Positions 34,905-48,099 of a stretch of DNA of 64,000 nucleotides are shown in pieces. The position numbers and the translations under genes are program-made. Under the pieces are notes generated by a model. It did not search any database. It worked only from the letters and a program-made list of their open reading frames with translations, and was not told the DNA's origin. Position 1 is the first letter of the stretch, and each line of letters opens with the position of its first letter. Source of the DNA: Lonicera japonica (taxonomy: Eukaryota > Streptophyta > Magnoliopsida > Dipsacales > Caprifoliaceae). The stretch covers positions 17,757,127 through 17,821,126 of the forward strand of contig CM038467.1 of the NCBI GenBank assembly GCA_021464415.1, written 5' to 3'.

Positions 34905-35932
34905 TGGCAAAGCCAAGAATTGGACCAATGGGGGGCGAAATTTGGTCGAAAATCAAAACACACTAAATCATATTTAAAGCCATAAAATTTGAGAGAAACA
35001 TAATAGTATTAATAATAATAGTTCATACAATTCAAATAGCAAATGAGAACAATTACGATAAATTATAATAACATTGCTAGACCCTTCATTTGGAGAGGAT
35101 TGAACTTCGAGTTGAGAATAAGCATGTTTCACCAACCCTTTTCCTCTTTGTCAAGAATTTGTCCATTAATATTGTTTTCAATAGTATAAAATAAATTATT
35201 AAATAACTATAAGTATATATCTAATATTCAATAATTAGAAATTTAGACCTAAATCACAAAATATTCAATAATTAATAAATAGTTCAATAAGTACACTTAA
35301 TATTATGTAATTAATAAAAAAACACAACTACTAATCTACTATTATGCAATTAATCAATAATATCACTAACATAATATTCAACAATTAGGAATTCAAACCT
35401 AAATCACCAAATATTCAATAATTGATAAATAGTTCAAGATATATACTTAATATTATGCAATTTATTAATAAACAAAACTAATATTATGTAAGTATTCAAG
35501 AAATAAAATAATCCCTAATTTTTAAAAGTAGATATGAAAAATATACCTATGAAATGGAGAAGTGGCGGGCGCAACGGGCTAGGGTGGCATGGTGGTGGCA
35601 CGGTGGGCTGGTGGTGGTATGTGGTAGTGGGTCGTTGGCTAGTGTGTAGACAAAGAGAGCTTAGAGTGGTGATAAATGAAGAAATGGTGAAGGAGTACTA
35701 AAGGCGGCAAGAAGAGAGGTGAGAAATGAGGAAATTCGTCCACCGGCAAAAAGATATAGCTAAGTTCAATTTGTTAAGTTTCTGGTTTACAAATTTCTGC
35801 CTCTTACAGTTAAGCTCCTTCAAGTTTATTTTTATGCATATAAGTTCTTAAATTTTAAAAAAAAAATTCCAATAAATGCCCCAAGGTGGAGCACCTGCCT
35901 CCACACAACTTTGCCCTAGGCTTACTTATTTG
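34905..35932. mobile_element. Possible non-autonomous TIR element
   Basis: The left end (GGCAAAGCCAAG, then a GGGGGGC run) and the complement of the right end (GGGCAAAGTTG, then GGGGCA) are loosely similar. The interior is AT-rich with a GGT-rich stretch at 35560-35650 that differs sharply from the surroundings. No clear TSD. Confidence 0.3.
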
Positions 35933-37160
35933 TCGTGTATAGTTTTGGATCAAGAGTACATCACATAGTACTCGAGCGTACCTTCAATTTTTGGAATACT
36001 ATTTTTACCATCTTAATTAAATGCAGCATGTTTATGTATCATTTGATGTAGCACAATAACATATTAAGATAAGAAGTGACATATCATTTTAAATAATAAG
36101 GATAGTATTACTCTTTATATTTTAAGTTGCAACGCATAATAATAAATTTTTTAAAACTTTAGTCAAGATGTATAATATATTTTTTATTAAAAAATATATA
36201 ACGGGATTTACTTCTCTCCTAGCAACTATCTTTCAAAAGAATTTTTGAACTATTTTAATTAGATGGGGTTTAAACCATGACAATTTTTATTAAAAATAGA
36301 CAGTGGTACTTAGAACTAATTAGTTTAACGTGTTATACACTTGTACTAAGTGCACCTTGTATAGTTGTATTTTGACTATTTTCCAGCATTTTGTGAGATT
36401 TCAAACACGTGTGCGGTTAATTTTTGTAATGCATACAACAAATCCTTTTACACATATGAAAGAGAGTAATACGATTGTTTTGAATTGTGTAGATCAAAAT
36501 GTTTTAGGGGTATGTTCTCTTTGCATGATTTTGACATAAGATTTGTTAATTATGTGATTTATGTAAATTAAGAGTGTTCTTTTGGGATAAATCTTGATAT
36601 TTTTAAATTTCGTCAAGTTTTGAAATTGTGTGAATTATGTGATTTCAAAATTCGATCAAAATCTTAATATTTAGAATCCTGTCTTAAATTACAGAGTTTG
36701 AATTTGATCAACTTCTTTTCAATCCTATCTCTCATTTATTATTGGTTACTAAGACTTTTTTATCCAACTAAAATTCCTAAACTAATAAAAATCCCACTTA
36801 AACTCAACTTACACTACTGCATTTTGAAAATTTCTATTTTTTTAAAAGAACACCTAAATTAAAAATCATGAGATTTTTAAATCATATGATTTCAAATTTT
36901 TTTGAAAAGAAGAACAAAACTTATAAGAAATTCGGAAAAGAGAGGGGGCCGGAGTTGTGACATGGGAGAAAGAATAGTAAAAATGTAAATTGTGAGTTAT
37001 TTTTGTGGTGGTTAACAAATTGGAGGAGATTCAAAACATTTATTTATTTTTATCATGAGCAATGGTATTTATTTCAAAAAATTAAAAGCATAACACAAAA
37101 GTTTCTTTCAACTAGATTTTATCATTTATTACTTCTTCTTTTTTCTTTTTTTTTTCTCTC
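35933..37160. other. Intergenic
   Basis: Very AT-rich. No gene was seen. Confidence 0.3.
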
Positions 37161-37500
37161 TCTCAAATCTATTTTTTTTTTTTTTGGAACATAAGACAAA
37201 CCAAAAGACCGAACAGCACAAACATGCTCTTGGGTAGAAAAAAACAAACCAACCAAAAACCCGGAACAAAGCCTAACAGAAGATTACAAGGGCCTAAAGC
37301 CAAAAAACGAAACATCTAAAATGATCGCGGGAGTATTAGAATCTCAATTAAGCGCCAAAGAACGTTTAACAATCTGAGAAGCCACATAGCTCAAACAACT
37401 CAAACACCGGAAGAAGCCAACATTGCTCTAATATCTTAAACAATATAAACAACTTCTTAAGGAAGATCTTTCTCTGGGTGGCATAACTTAGCCACTTCTT
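37161..37500 (-). mobile_element. Possible LINE 3' end
   Basis: Plus strand starts with a T-run (about 37171-37185), so the minus strand ends in poly(A). The adjacent 300 bases are C/A-rich and differ from the flanks, like the 3' region of a 5'-truncated LINE. No RT motif is visible and no TSD was identified. Confidence 0.3.
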
Positions 37501-40500
37501 TACATAACTCTCAGATCCATTTGGATTACAACTTTTAAGATATTTTTGGATTGTATAGCATTTTTCAATGATTTTAGTTATTAGTAGACATAGCCATTGT
37601 CATGAAGGCAAATTTGTTTAATATTGTGTATGAAATATTTGTCATGGCGCTACACCCACTCTCACCTCCTCTACGGCACTCTGTGCTCCGTGTTATATTA
37701 TGTTGACGATTTTACCATTAGTTGTAACACCTTTTTTACTCATTTTCTAAGGTTGGGCCTAATTAGGTTTATTTGCCCCTCCAAAGCTCTTTCCCTCTCT
37801 AAAACATATAGAAAACAAAACAAAGCAAGCTATATATGCAATTTCTTGAATTCACCATGTTTGATACATCAAGAAGTACGTCCCCTCGATCTATGAATTC
37901 CATTTATATATGATGGATTAATTAACTGTAAACGTCAATCTTAATTAAGTTCTATATTATATGCATTTTTTTAGATTCTTAATTTGCAATTTATAATCCC
38001 TAATTACTATAACCTTTACCTAGATTGAATATCTAAAGACACTGATGAAATAACATACAACTCTCATATCATGGCAAAAACAATGAAACATTTAACCGGT
38101 ACAAATTAATTTGCAATGGGTGAAGTATACAAGTAATGTTTTTTGCGACCATTTTATCCAGGTGGCAGTCGCCTCTCCCCCAAACATTTGATAATCTTTA
38201 CTATCGTAATAGCATAGATATTTCAAAGTTATTTATAAGTATTTAAAAAAAAAGAGGAAGTGAAGTATATGTCCCCACTTACAAATAACAGGAATTCCCT
38301 CATGTATAATCAAATATATATAATATTAATACAAAATGATATCTTCCTGTTTTTTCCCACTAAATAATTTAGCAACAAAAAAGTTGGCCACAAAAGTACA
38401 AAACCATCGGGGTTTTTTTTTTTTGTACTGGTACAAATTATATATATACTAGGGTAAATTTGTGCCATCCGGCACGGTGAAATAAAAAAAATCTAATAAT
38501 AGGATAAAAAAATTAACATGTAACGAATTTAAATCGACAAAATCAATCAGTCTATTTTGAGCTCATTGTTTAGTCTAGTTTAACACTGTGAACAACTGAA
38601 ACGTAAGTTCAATATATCTTTATGCTTAAAAAATAAAAAGTAAACCGGATTGTACGAACTTGTTTTAATTTTTTTAAGAGTCTTTTAATCTTAATCCGAC
38701 CACGTAACGTACGTCCTTAAATGTAACACAATAATTTTTCTTGATTTTTTTTGCATAATTATATATTCATGATAAATCTTATTTAATTGATCTTGATTAG
38801 TAGATTTTAATTATTAAATTTTTCTATTTTAAGTTATGACATTTTTAATGTAGACAAAATTATTAATATGTGAGAGTTTATTATGTGTATATTATTGGTG
38901 TGAGTGTTTTAACTTTGATGTGATATCTTGATGTGTGTATAAAACTCATTCAATGATGTATAATTAATGCACACCATAATATGTGTATTTTTAACAATTA
39001 GATTCTTATACTTTTTATAGGTTTTTTTTGTTAAAGATGGTGTTTTATAATATAGATATATATTATTTTTGTATCTAAAGACTAAATATTGACTCCGTTC
39101 TAGTATATCGATCAGCCTCGGAATCTTTGAAACCCTGGTCCAATAGCCAGAAAATTCACACTTTGAAGTGTGAATCAAGTAATATTAACCGTTTGATGGA
39201 AATCTGATAAAGAAAAAAAAATCTAGGGACCATCTCTATCTGTGAATTAGATGGATGCAGAAGCAGATGCATGTTATCATAATCACCGAGTTGTTACTTT
39301 CATTGCCTGAAAAAATCAGCATATCTCGATTCGGTATGGGCCCCTTCCCCTCCCGCCCCCCCCCCCGGGCCGCCCACTGTGGTCCAATAATATATATCGA
39401 TCACCTTCCCTTCACAAATTAACTATTAATTTATTTATGTATAATATTGATATATTGTGGAAATACTCCACTCCTAAAAAGAGCTAGAATATTCCATTCT
39501 CAGTACCCTTCCATTTCAGAAAAAGTTGAATCTTTATGAAACAAAATTTTTCTTTCCACTCCAATGTAAGAATAGTTTTTTCTTACTCTATTAATTTTCT
39601 GTAAAAATTTGTAATTCATTTTAATAATGAGTGAGTTTATTGAAATAATGTAAGAACAATAAAGTTTAGTTGCTAAAAGTGAAAATATTAAATAATATTA
39701 ATTTTTGCATTAAAATAATAAATAATAAAAAAAATTTACATCATTCTTCATAAATTTTATTAAAAATCACGTACAAGTCATAGTACCTATAAAAAAATAT
39801 ATAAAATATTAATTGTGATAAATAAATTTTTAGCAATTAATTACTATTCATTGTTCTCAAATGGTTATTATTATTCGTATTTTAAATTTATTTGTGTAAA
39901 ATAAGTAAATATAAATTCTAATTCACTACACAAAAATCATTAAAAATTCATTGCAACACTCAATAATAATAGGTAAATTTGATTCCGTACAAACTTTAAC
40001 TAAATTGATTCGTACTCTTATAATTGAACTTACATCAAAGCACACATAAATAAAGCAATTTTCTAAGACTACACATACCATTATAATAAACGGGTCTCGA
40101 AAAAAAATGGTTTTCTAAATACCATAAAACTTAAAAGATTTATTTGTCACGCATGAATTAATTCAACACTCAGCTTATTTATGTAATAATTTAATGCATG
40201 AAAATTAATTCAATAAAAAGCAATATAGGATAAAGCAGTACTTGTGAGCTTTGGCTTTGTTATTATAAATATAAAGAATGAAAACTATGACATGAGGAGA
40301 TCTCCGAGTAAATTTATCACAAATTTTTCTTTCTTTTCAAAAAATGTTATATTTCGTGAAAAGGAAAAATTGAATTGAAAAAATAAAATAGTCAAAAAAA
40401 TAAATCATTTATTAAAATATTTTGTTACTTTCGATTTCTATGATATCTAATTTTTTGGAGACTCGAGAAAATAATTTCCTTGCAAAATATTAAAAGGATA

Positions 40501-41690
40501 GAGATTTTTTTACCAAACTATTTTCTTTTTCAATATTTTTTTACGAGTAATTTTAAGAATTTAAATATTGAAACAATAATAGCATAACATACAATACATA
40601 TTTATTTATTTATGACATATTAGGCAAATGTTAACACTACTTTTCTTTAATTTTGACATTGGATAGCTTAACATGAGTTTTATGCATATATAAAAAGATT
40701 GAATAAATTAAGAAAAATATTATTGAAAATGTTATTGTGCCTGTGTAAGTGAAAATGAAAGTCTAGCTTTCTATATAAAGTATGAAAATACTTTTTATAA
40801 GCTTACATTTATGATATGTATGTAATTAAGAAAAAATAGTAGATAAACGTTTGATGGAAAGAATGAAATTTTTAATTAATTTTGAATTTTTTAAAATTTA
40901 AGTGGGTGAGAAGACAAATTAATGATGATTTTTTCAAAGTAGAAAGTAGGGTGAGAAGAAATGATTTTACGCTATATTTTAAGTTAAAATTAGCGTAACT
41001 TTAACTTTTGATAAAATGAGAAGACGAATTATGTAGTTATATTTAAAAACGCCCTTATTAAATCACTCTTTTCTGAATTTCGGCTCACCATCCTCGATCT
41101 GTATCCTTTTTAACTGAAAAATGTTAGCCTACATTAAAAAAAAATCTCAAAAATTATATATAGTTTAACACGTCAGGGAGAATAGTATTCTAATGGCTCA
41201 ATGTACAGGAAATCAACGTATATTATACTATATATTAAGCTGAGCAAAGACTTTTGTACACATAATTGTTAAATCATTATTTTTTGCGTATTGAATTAAT
41301 AGAAAATGATGCAATTATAAAAAAGATTTGAACTCATAATTATTAATATAAAAATATTTTTAATGACCACTAAATCAAATGTGATAATATATTTATAATT
41401 AGAATAATTATTAATTATCATATTACATAGTGTCATCAAGTAGTGCTACTAAATCAAAATAAAGATGGACGTTTTGTGCAGACATTGAACATGAGGACAA
41501 CTTTATTTTTGAGCATTCTCAAATGTAATCAATTGTACGACCATTCTTGTAACACGTTACTTAAATATTATGCTTAATTATTACAGTCATAAAAAAAATA
41601 TAGATTAATTAGGACGTTATACATGCAATTTTAACCTTGCATGTACTCTTGACTAGGCCCAAATAGAATCATAATATTCTCATTCCCAAT
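37501..41690. other. Long AT-rich intergenic stretch
   Basis: About 4.2 kb with no recognisable coding homology. It contains poly-A/T tracts and a striking C-run with flanking GGGCC at 39340-39375. Scattered MITE-like motifs occur (for example near 40840-41040) but no element could be bounded. Confidence 0.35.
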
Positions 41691-41700
41691 TAAAAAGCAG

Positions 41701-43116
41701 GGGTAATTAACACTGTTGTTATGCGTCCTATACTCGTCCAATTAAAAAGTAGGGGTAATTAAAAAGTATCCCTAAAATTTGTTATGCGTCCTATACTCGT
41801 CCAAAAGTGGATGGCCCGTTAAAAAAGTGGACCGGAAACACACGTGCAAGTCATTAAGTCAACTGTGCAAGGGCAATTTGGATATTTTGAATCAAAAGTA
41901 AGGAAAATTTCTTTCTCCCCCTTAGCATTCAAGAAACATGCATCGATTTTCCATCAATTTTTCAAATCTACTCTTCTGTTTGTAAGGATTCCCCCATTAG
42001 CATTTCTCACCTATTCATTCATTCATTGTCTCTCTCAACAAACAAGCCACTCTTTACCCAAAAACCCATCTTCTATATTTTCATAATTTACATATATATA
42101 TATAGAGAGAGAAAATGTCATAGACTTAGAGAGAGAAACACCCATTGAAAAAAATGGCGATTTTTGGAAAATAAATTAGAAAATATATATATATATACAC
42201 ACATAAATATGCCAGAAGATATATTACCCACCATAGTTATTAATGAAGAAAACACCACCACCACGGTGGCAAAGAAGAAGAGATCAGAGGCAATAGTTCT
42301 AGAGAGAGAAAACAGAGTTTTAGAGAGAGAAACAAAGCCAAAATCCCCCAAACCAGTCATTGTGGGTCGCTATAGATCTCAATCCACCACCCGGAGAGTT
42401 ACGCCCACAACCACTGTCGCATCCGTTAGTGGCGGAGGCAGGGAGAAGCACCTGCCGAACAGGGATCTGTACTCCGACGGGTTTTCCAGCAACCTGCCTC
42501 ACGGATCCGACAAGTATCTGTGGGCCAACGGGTGTATGTACGAGGGGGAGTGGAAAAGAGGGAAAGCCTCGGAAAAGGGAAGTTCTCGTGGCCTTCGGGT
42601 GCTACTTTCGAAGGCGAGTTCAAGTCAGTCGGATCGACGGGTTCCGGGTCGTTCACCGGTTGCGACAGGGATACTTACCGGGGGAATTGGTCGTCCGATT
42701 AGAAACATGGGTATGGACAGAAGCTTTATAGTAATGGAGATTATTATGAAACAACCTAAAATCTGAGATAAATCAAACAACGATCTCTCACTCCTCAACG
42801 AAACATGCATTGATTTTCCTCTGTGACATTTCCGGCATAGTTAGCTCTGGCAGTGAAATGGAGAAGACAAAGGGGGTGGGGGAAGGGGGAGAAAGAGATT
42901 TTCCTTACTTTTGATTCAAAATACCCAAATTGCCCTTGCACAGTTGACTTAATGACTTGCACGTGTGTTTTCCGTCCACTTTTTTAATGGAACATTCACT
43001 TTTGGACGAGTATGGGACGCGTAGCAAACTTTGGGGATACTTCAGCCGAAAAAAAAAGATCCAAGACCACCGTGAGAAAAGTGACAAACTTTAAGGGTCA
43101 AAAGTGTTAATTACCC
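41701..43116. mobile_element. Pack-MULE carrying a PIP5K gene fragment
   Basis: A non-coding TIR element enclosing a host gene fragment. The left arm (about 41701-41940) and right arm (about 42895-43116) are long inverted repeats. For example, a segment ending AAGTCATTAAGTCAACTGTG and its downstream continuation occurs on opposite strands at about 41848-41905 and 42908-42965. Both ends begin GGGTAATTAA read inward. The 9-bp AAAAAGTAG follows the right end (43117-43125) and matches AAAAAGCAG before 41701 with one mismatch. It also matches exactly AAAAAGTAG at 41744-41752, before a second, duplicated copy of the left terminus. There is no transposase inside. The structure fits a Mutator-type element that has captured a gene piece. 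Confidence 0.8.
42209..42746 (+). pseudogene. Captured PIP5K fragment (MORN repeats)
   Basis: Derived from the 5' part of a plant phosphatidylinositol 4-phosphate 5-kinase, which makes PI(4,5)P2 at the plasma membrane. The frame starts [11 protein letters not shown] and runs into the MORN-repeat region: [20 protein letters not shown], then [20 protein letters not shown] frameshift near 42570 moves the next MORN repeat ([18 protein letters not shown]) to another frame. Two nearly compensating small indels scramble the following one. A TAG at 42700-42702 interrupts before [16 protein letters not shown], and the sequence stops at the right TIR. The lipid-kinase domain is absent. The leader at 41990-42200, with CT-rich and (TA)n tracts, may be captured 5' UTR. 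PIP5K identity is solid; the paralogue resembles the PIP5K7/8 group but is not certain. Confidence 0.85.
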
Positions 43117-43125
43117 AAAAAGTAG

Positions 43126-43450
43126 ATTATTTTTTTGGACGTCATAAATACAAAGTCCAATTTATTTTTTGACATAACTAATGAATTAAACAAAGGCCTA
43201 GCCAATTCCATTATTGCAGAGTCTATTAACCCTATTTAACATTTAAAATATACATATGAATAAGGTATATTTTAAATATATTATGCTGGTGTGTATAATT
43301 GATACACTAAAATTTAGAAGGAAAAAAATGGCAGGATCATAATATGTATATATGTGTAGAAAAATCTTATTCAGCTTAAAACATGTCCCAAACTAGTGTC
43401 TTTTTGCCCAATTAGCAATGCCCTTCCTCATTTTTCGATTGATAATCAGT
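43126..43450. other. Intergenic
   Basis: AT-rich flank of the Pack-MULE. No gene was seen. Confidence 0.3.
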
Positions 43451-43770
43451 CACTATAGTTAGTTTAAGATTGGGGCTACACTATTGAATGGTCCTGGCCA
43501 TGGCCAAATTTCTTGACTATGTTATTTTTTCAATTTTTGGCTAGTAGCATAAATATAGACTTATTCATATTATTAAAGTAATTATTTATTTACTGTGACA
43601 TAGCACTACTTTGAGAAGTTGTACTATTTGTTTTTAAAGTTATACACTACTCTAAAAATTAGTATAATTATTTTGACAATAATGTTACCCAAATGTAATC
43701 CATCTCTATAGCTAGTTTACAATTGGGGCTACACTATTGGATGGTCCTGGCCGCTGGCCAAATTTTTTGG
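43451..43770. repeat. Dispersed direct duplication, about 62 bp
   Basis: A segment containing ATTGGGGCTACACTATTG and then ATGGTCCTGGCC is present at 43451-43512 and again at 43704-43766, with a handful of changes. The spacer is AT-rich. Confidence 0.65.
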
Positions 43771-45511
43771 CCAAATTGGGGCTACTCTAATCAATCATTA
43801 TTTCTTTCTTTAAGGTCCTCTCACTAAAAAGCAAGTGAAATGTTTGGCTCTTTTTGTTTCAGCGACAAAGCACTACTTAAAAGAGACAACTCTGTCCTTT
43901 CTCATTAATTAGAAACCAGCTAAACTTGATCCTCACAGTCGGTGTATAACGGGACGTGCTCAAATCAGTTACGGGACAGGTACTGCCATGGTACCTTCTT
44001 AAAATTATAAAATTATCCCTTTTTAATTTAAAAATATTAAATTTCGAATTAATCACTTGAACAAATGTAATTGTATTGCCGGCTAGCTTTGAAGATATTA
44101 AAAATAATTTAAATATTAAAAATTACTAAATATATATAATATTACACATGTATCGAATGTATTACATATTTTAATAATATTATTATTATTAGTAATGTTG
44201 CTCTTTTTGATCTAGTATTATTCACAATTGACGTAAATTGACATATAGAGTCTAATCTTATCTAAACTTCCAACAATTTATATTTTAATGCTTTGCATTG
44301 TATTATAATTATTACAACTCCTGCATTCAGTCAAAAATATATGTCTTTAATATTTATATATTAATCAGGTTTAGCTAATACTAAAATAATATATAAATTT
44401 TAATACTCTGGTAAAGTTAAAATTAGTTTGACAATTAAGCGGCTTTATTTGACGAAACAACCAAATTGCAGCGGAAAACGGAGGAAGCTTCAGCCGAATA
44501 CTTTTCTTTCTTTTTTTGGTACAAAATGGGGCCCACAGTCCAAAACAATAAGATGAATACTAATGTTGTAATTAGAAAAGTGGTCGGCCTCCACATAATT
44601 TCTGGGCCCATCACCGCGTGGCTGTCGACCCACTTAGATTAAGTTATGATTATTGTTCCGTAAAACATTTCGATTTCGATTTCTTATTATAATATATATT
44701 TTTTTATCCAAATTAATTGTGTACTAAATAATAGTATAGTTTTATTTTTTATGTCAACTTTACATTGAAAATAATTTTTACAGTATTCAATTTCAAAATA
44801 ATGTCGCAATTTTCCTACCTTGTGATTTTTAGTAACATTTTTAAAAATATTTTATTTACATTTGTAATAAAATTTGGAGTGTTAATTGTGCTTCCCTAGA
44901 AATAATTACAAGTTCAGTAATTTTTTATTTTGTCATGTAATTTTTTCAGTGTTAAAGGACAAACTGAGTGCACAAACATTTTATGGATGGCATATATATA
45001 TTTTGCATCAAATGCATTTAAACCTTTTTAAATGGAATGCGTTTGAGAGAAAAATAACTATAAAAAATTGAAGAATAAAATAGCGGACCACAAACTAAGC
45101 CACTAATTAACCCACTTGCCTTTTATGAGTGCGATTTGTGAGTTAATTGGGTAAATTTGAAATACAAGATTTTTAACGAATGCCACATGCTAATGATAAT
45201 AATTAGTCATTACGGAAAGACCCGAAAAAATATAGAGGTCCCTACATGTCTTGTTTATTTTTCGGTGCATCTTTAATAACTCAAATTTTTGCAATTATAT
45301 TTGAATTGATTGCGCCATATAACCGGTAAGGAAGGATTCTTTATAAGGATTATTCTTGAATTAATTAATAAAATTCGGTGGAGGATTATATTTTCAAATT
45401 TTATCAAAAAATTCATCTGTTTATTCCTTTAAATTAGTTGATCCGTACTTAAGAACCAAAGCTTTCGCACACTTGATTAATCTCTCAATATACACAGAAT
45501 TAAACAGTGGC
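43771..45511. other. Intergenic
   Basis: AT-rich. No gene was recognised. GGGCC-containing stretches at 44530-44630 are the only GC-rich points. Confidence 0.3.
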
Positions 45512-45605
45512 CAGCCAGCTATATTTTTGCAACTGCCAAGATTTAACTTGAGAAGCTCCAGCCAACCATATTTTTGCATCTGCCAAAATTTAACTCGGGA
45601 AGTTT
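45512..45605. repeat. Tandem duplication, 47-bp period
   Basis: Two adjacent copies (45512-45558 and 45559-45605) of a unit beginning CAGCCA and containing ATATTTTTGCA and ATTTAACT. They differ at about ten positions. Confidence 0.7.
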
Positions 45606-46277
45606 CAAATCAAATCTAATTGCTATCACCAAACTACTTGCTAGTAGTTAGTCCATGTTTGACTCAACCAACTAATAATAGACAATGATAAATTATGAAA
45701 TCAATATAGAAGAAAAGAAGAAGAAAAAAAATTAGAAATCGGTCTTTTCACCTATTCCCACACCTCGGCACAATTTGCCCCTTTAAAAATCCATTTATTT
45801 TTTAGTTTTTTAAAATATATATTATAATACTCCTCTTAATTTTTGAGCCTCAAACATTTACCCTACATATCCGGTCTAAGGGGCCGCCCTAATTTTAGCG
45901 CAGTTTTAGAGTAACATGCAAATGAATCCATAAAGCCTTAATAATGGAAGCTTATCCTCAAACGCTGATAATGACAACTTCTTTTTCACTTTTTTCCTTA
46001 CCGATGTCACAGTGCGTTGCAGTATTTCGCTTTATTTTGGTTCCTTTTTCCAAACTTTCAACACTATTTTACTGTTACTGGAACTATGCTGAATGACATT
46101 TTTTTTTTCCTCTGATACAATGCTGAATGGATCTTTCTTAAACAATCTTTTTCAGCTAAGAGAGATTTTGTTGCTAAAAGAAAAAAAAAACAGAGAGAGA
46201 GAGATTTTTGCTACTGCTGAAGATGGAAATTATTTGAAACTCTTCCATTTTAAACAAGTGTAGCCGTCTTAGCTCTG
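45606..46277. other. Intergenic
   Basis: No gene was seen. Poly-T and (GA)n tracts occur near 46190. Confidence 0.3.
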
Positions 46278-46509
46278 CCTTTGTCGACATTAAAATTGTC
46301 CTCATCCATGAGAGTTCGAACCCAATCTCCTCCTTTTTACGGGATAAAGCATCAATTAAGTTACAAGAAAATTATTCTCTCTTTTTTTCCCCTTTGTTAT
46401 ATGTGAAAAAAGTGGGCCTTCGTCAACATTAAAATCACTTTCATCCACGAGAGTTCGAACCCAACCTCCTTTTTTATGAGAACAAAGCATCAATTAAGTT
46501 ACAAGAAAA
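46278..46509. repeat. Tandem duplication of a SINE-like segment
   Basis: Copies at 46278-46371 and 46417-46509 share GAGAGTTCGAACCCAA (a B-box-like sequence) and AAAGCATCAATTAAGTTACA. They may be repeated pieces of a tRNA-derived SINE; the A box is not clear. Confidence 0.5.
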
Positions 46510-47960
46510 CTAATTTTTCTTCGCAATGGATGCAACTGAGCTCCAATTCTAACTTTCCATCGTATAACATATCTGAATATTTACTTGATTAACATATTTT
46601 TACCGCAGTCCAATGGTGAGAATTTGGTGCTTGTTAAAGACATTGATAGCGTATTCATTATATTTTGCGTGGTGTCTAGGGCATTACAATATTAACTTAT
46701 AGGCGTCATCTTTTTAAAAAGAGTTTGTTTATTCTCGGAGGCACCACTTATTAAATGGTGGCGTAAAAAAGTAACAAAAATGTATATTGTGTCCCAAAAT
46801 AACTATATATAAATATAAGCGCACACACGTATATACTTTGACATATATATATATACGTTTCTTCAAAAACTGGCCAAGTTAAAACATCAATGTTTACTTT
46901 TTCTTCTCTCTCTTGAAGTGCATTAGCTGAATTTGTATTTCTGTAAAGGTTTTTTTCTTTTCTTTTCTTTTTTTAACCGGGAGAAATGCAAAAGAAACTC
47001 GAGGCCAAACACAATTCGAATCTAAAATAAAAGCTAACTTCTCCAAAATAATAAAACATCAACCAGCATATAAGAACCTCAACCCACCATTGATCTAATA
47101 GCAAAAATAATAGCGTCAATCTCCCAAGGGAAGTATCTTCAAAGCTACATTAATGATAATAACTAAATTAATATTTATAGAAATTGTTCTGTTCAATTAA
47201 TTATAGTCATGATTGAGTTTGGTATATTTGTGTGACATGTTATATTTAACTTCTTGTTTTAGTATGCTATTTTGTGCTTGAAACATGAATGCAAATATAT
47301 ATTTCACATACAAACAACATAGACTTAATTATATATGAAATACCCATTTATCTTTCAAAAAATATATATATATATACATGCATGTACATACATCTATACT
47401 CTGGATGATTTGTTCTTACTCTTTTAGAGAGAGAAAGTCCTTATTTTGAAATGTTTGGTGTCCCATCAAATATTATTCAGATTAACTTTTACAAAATGTG
47501 TGGGCGTCGTCCAAAAGAAAGTAAATGCCCCGAGTTAATTTGATGGTGCTCTTAGCACCGCCTTATGTTTTTTTCTTTGTATAGCTTTTTCTTATTTTCC
47601 GATTTCTATCTTCGTAATGTGCATGTGAGCGAAAAATGAAGTACCAATCTTATTTTCCCAACTTCATTTCACTTCATGTCAAAACCTATTCGCATAAAAA
47701 ACCCTTTGGTTGTTTATTGTTCTGTTCTCCCTTTTTCTTCTTTTCTATATTACCAATATTAATTTAAGCACAAAACTCTGACTCTTGAATTTTGCACCAA
47801 CACTGAGGCCCCTCCTCTTCTCATATTTGTCCAGACTACCAAACTCTTGCATTGCAACTCATTTCCTGTTACACTTATCTAGCCATATATTTTGCCTTTG
47901 TACAAATACTAATCTTATGTGAAAAGAGTACAAAGCGCAACTAATTTATTTGAAGAATAA
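46510..47960. other. Intergenic
   Basis: No gene was seen. A T-run followed by C/A-rich sequence at about 46950-47120 is reminiscent of the putative LINE 3' end at 37161, but is not diagnostic. Confidence 0.3.
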
Positions 47961-48099
47961 GTGAGTTAGCCTAATCTGATAGGCGCTCACTTAGAGATCC
48001 CGTGTTTGAATTTCATCAAGGGAGGGTTTAAGGTGTGAATTTATTTGTTTGTAGTTAAGAGATTGAGATTTAAACCTTACCCCTTACTTAAAAAAAAAG
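47961..48099 (+). mobile_element. Possible degenerate SINE
   Basis: A-box-like GAGTTAGCCTAATCTGAT and B-box-like GTGTTTGAATTTC about 40 bases apart, ending in an A-run at 48089-48097. No clear TSD. Confidence 0.35.

Noticed and set aside
37003..37194. 63-codon Phe/Leu-rich ORF
   Set aside because: It is produced by poly-T sequence next to a possible LINE tail.
39340..39375. C-run with flanking GGGCC as a regulatory island
   Set aside because: It is an isolated homopolymer in AT-rich DNA with no gene beside it, and may include sequencing or assembly error.
42320..42656. Minus-strand ORFs opposite the PIP5K fragment
   Set aside because: They are complement shadows of the MORN-coding sequence and have no family resemblance.
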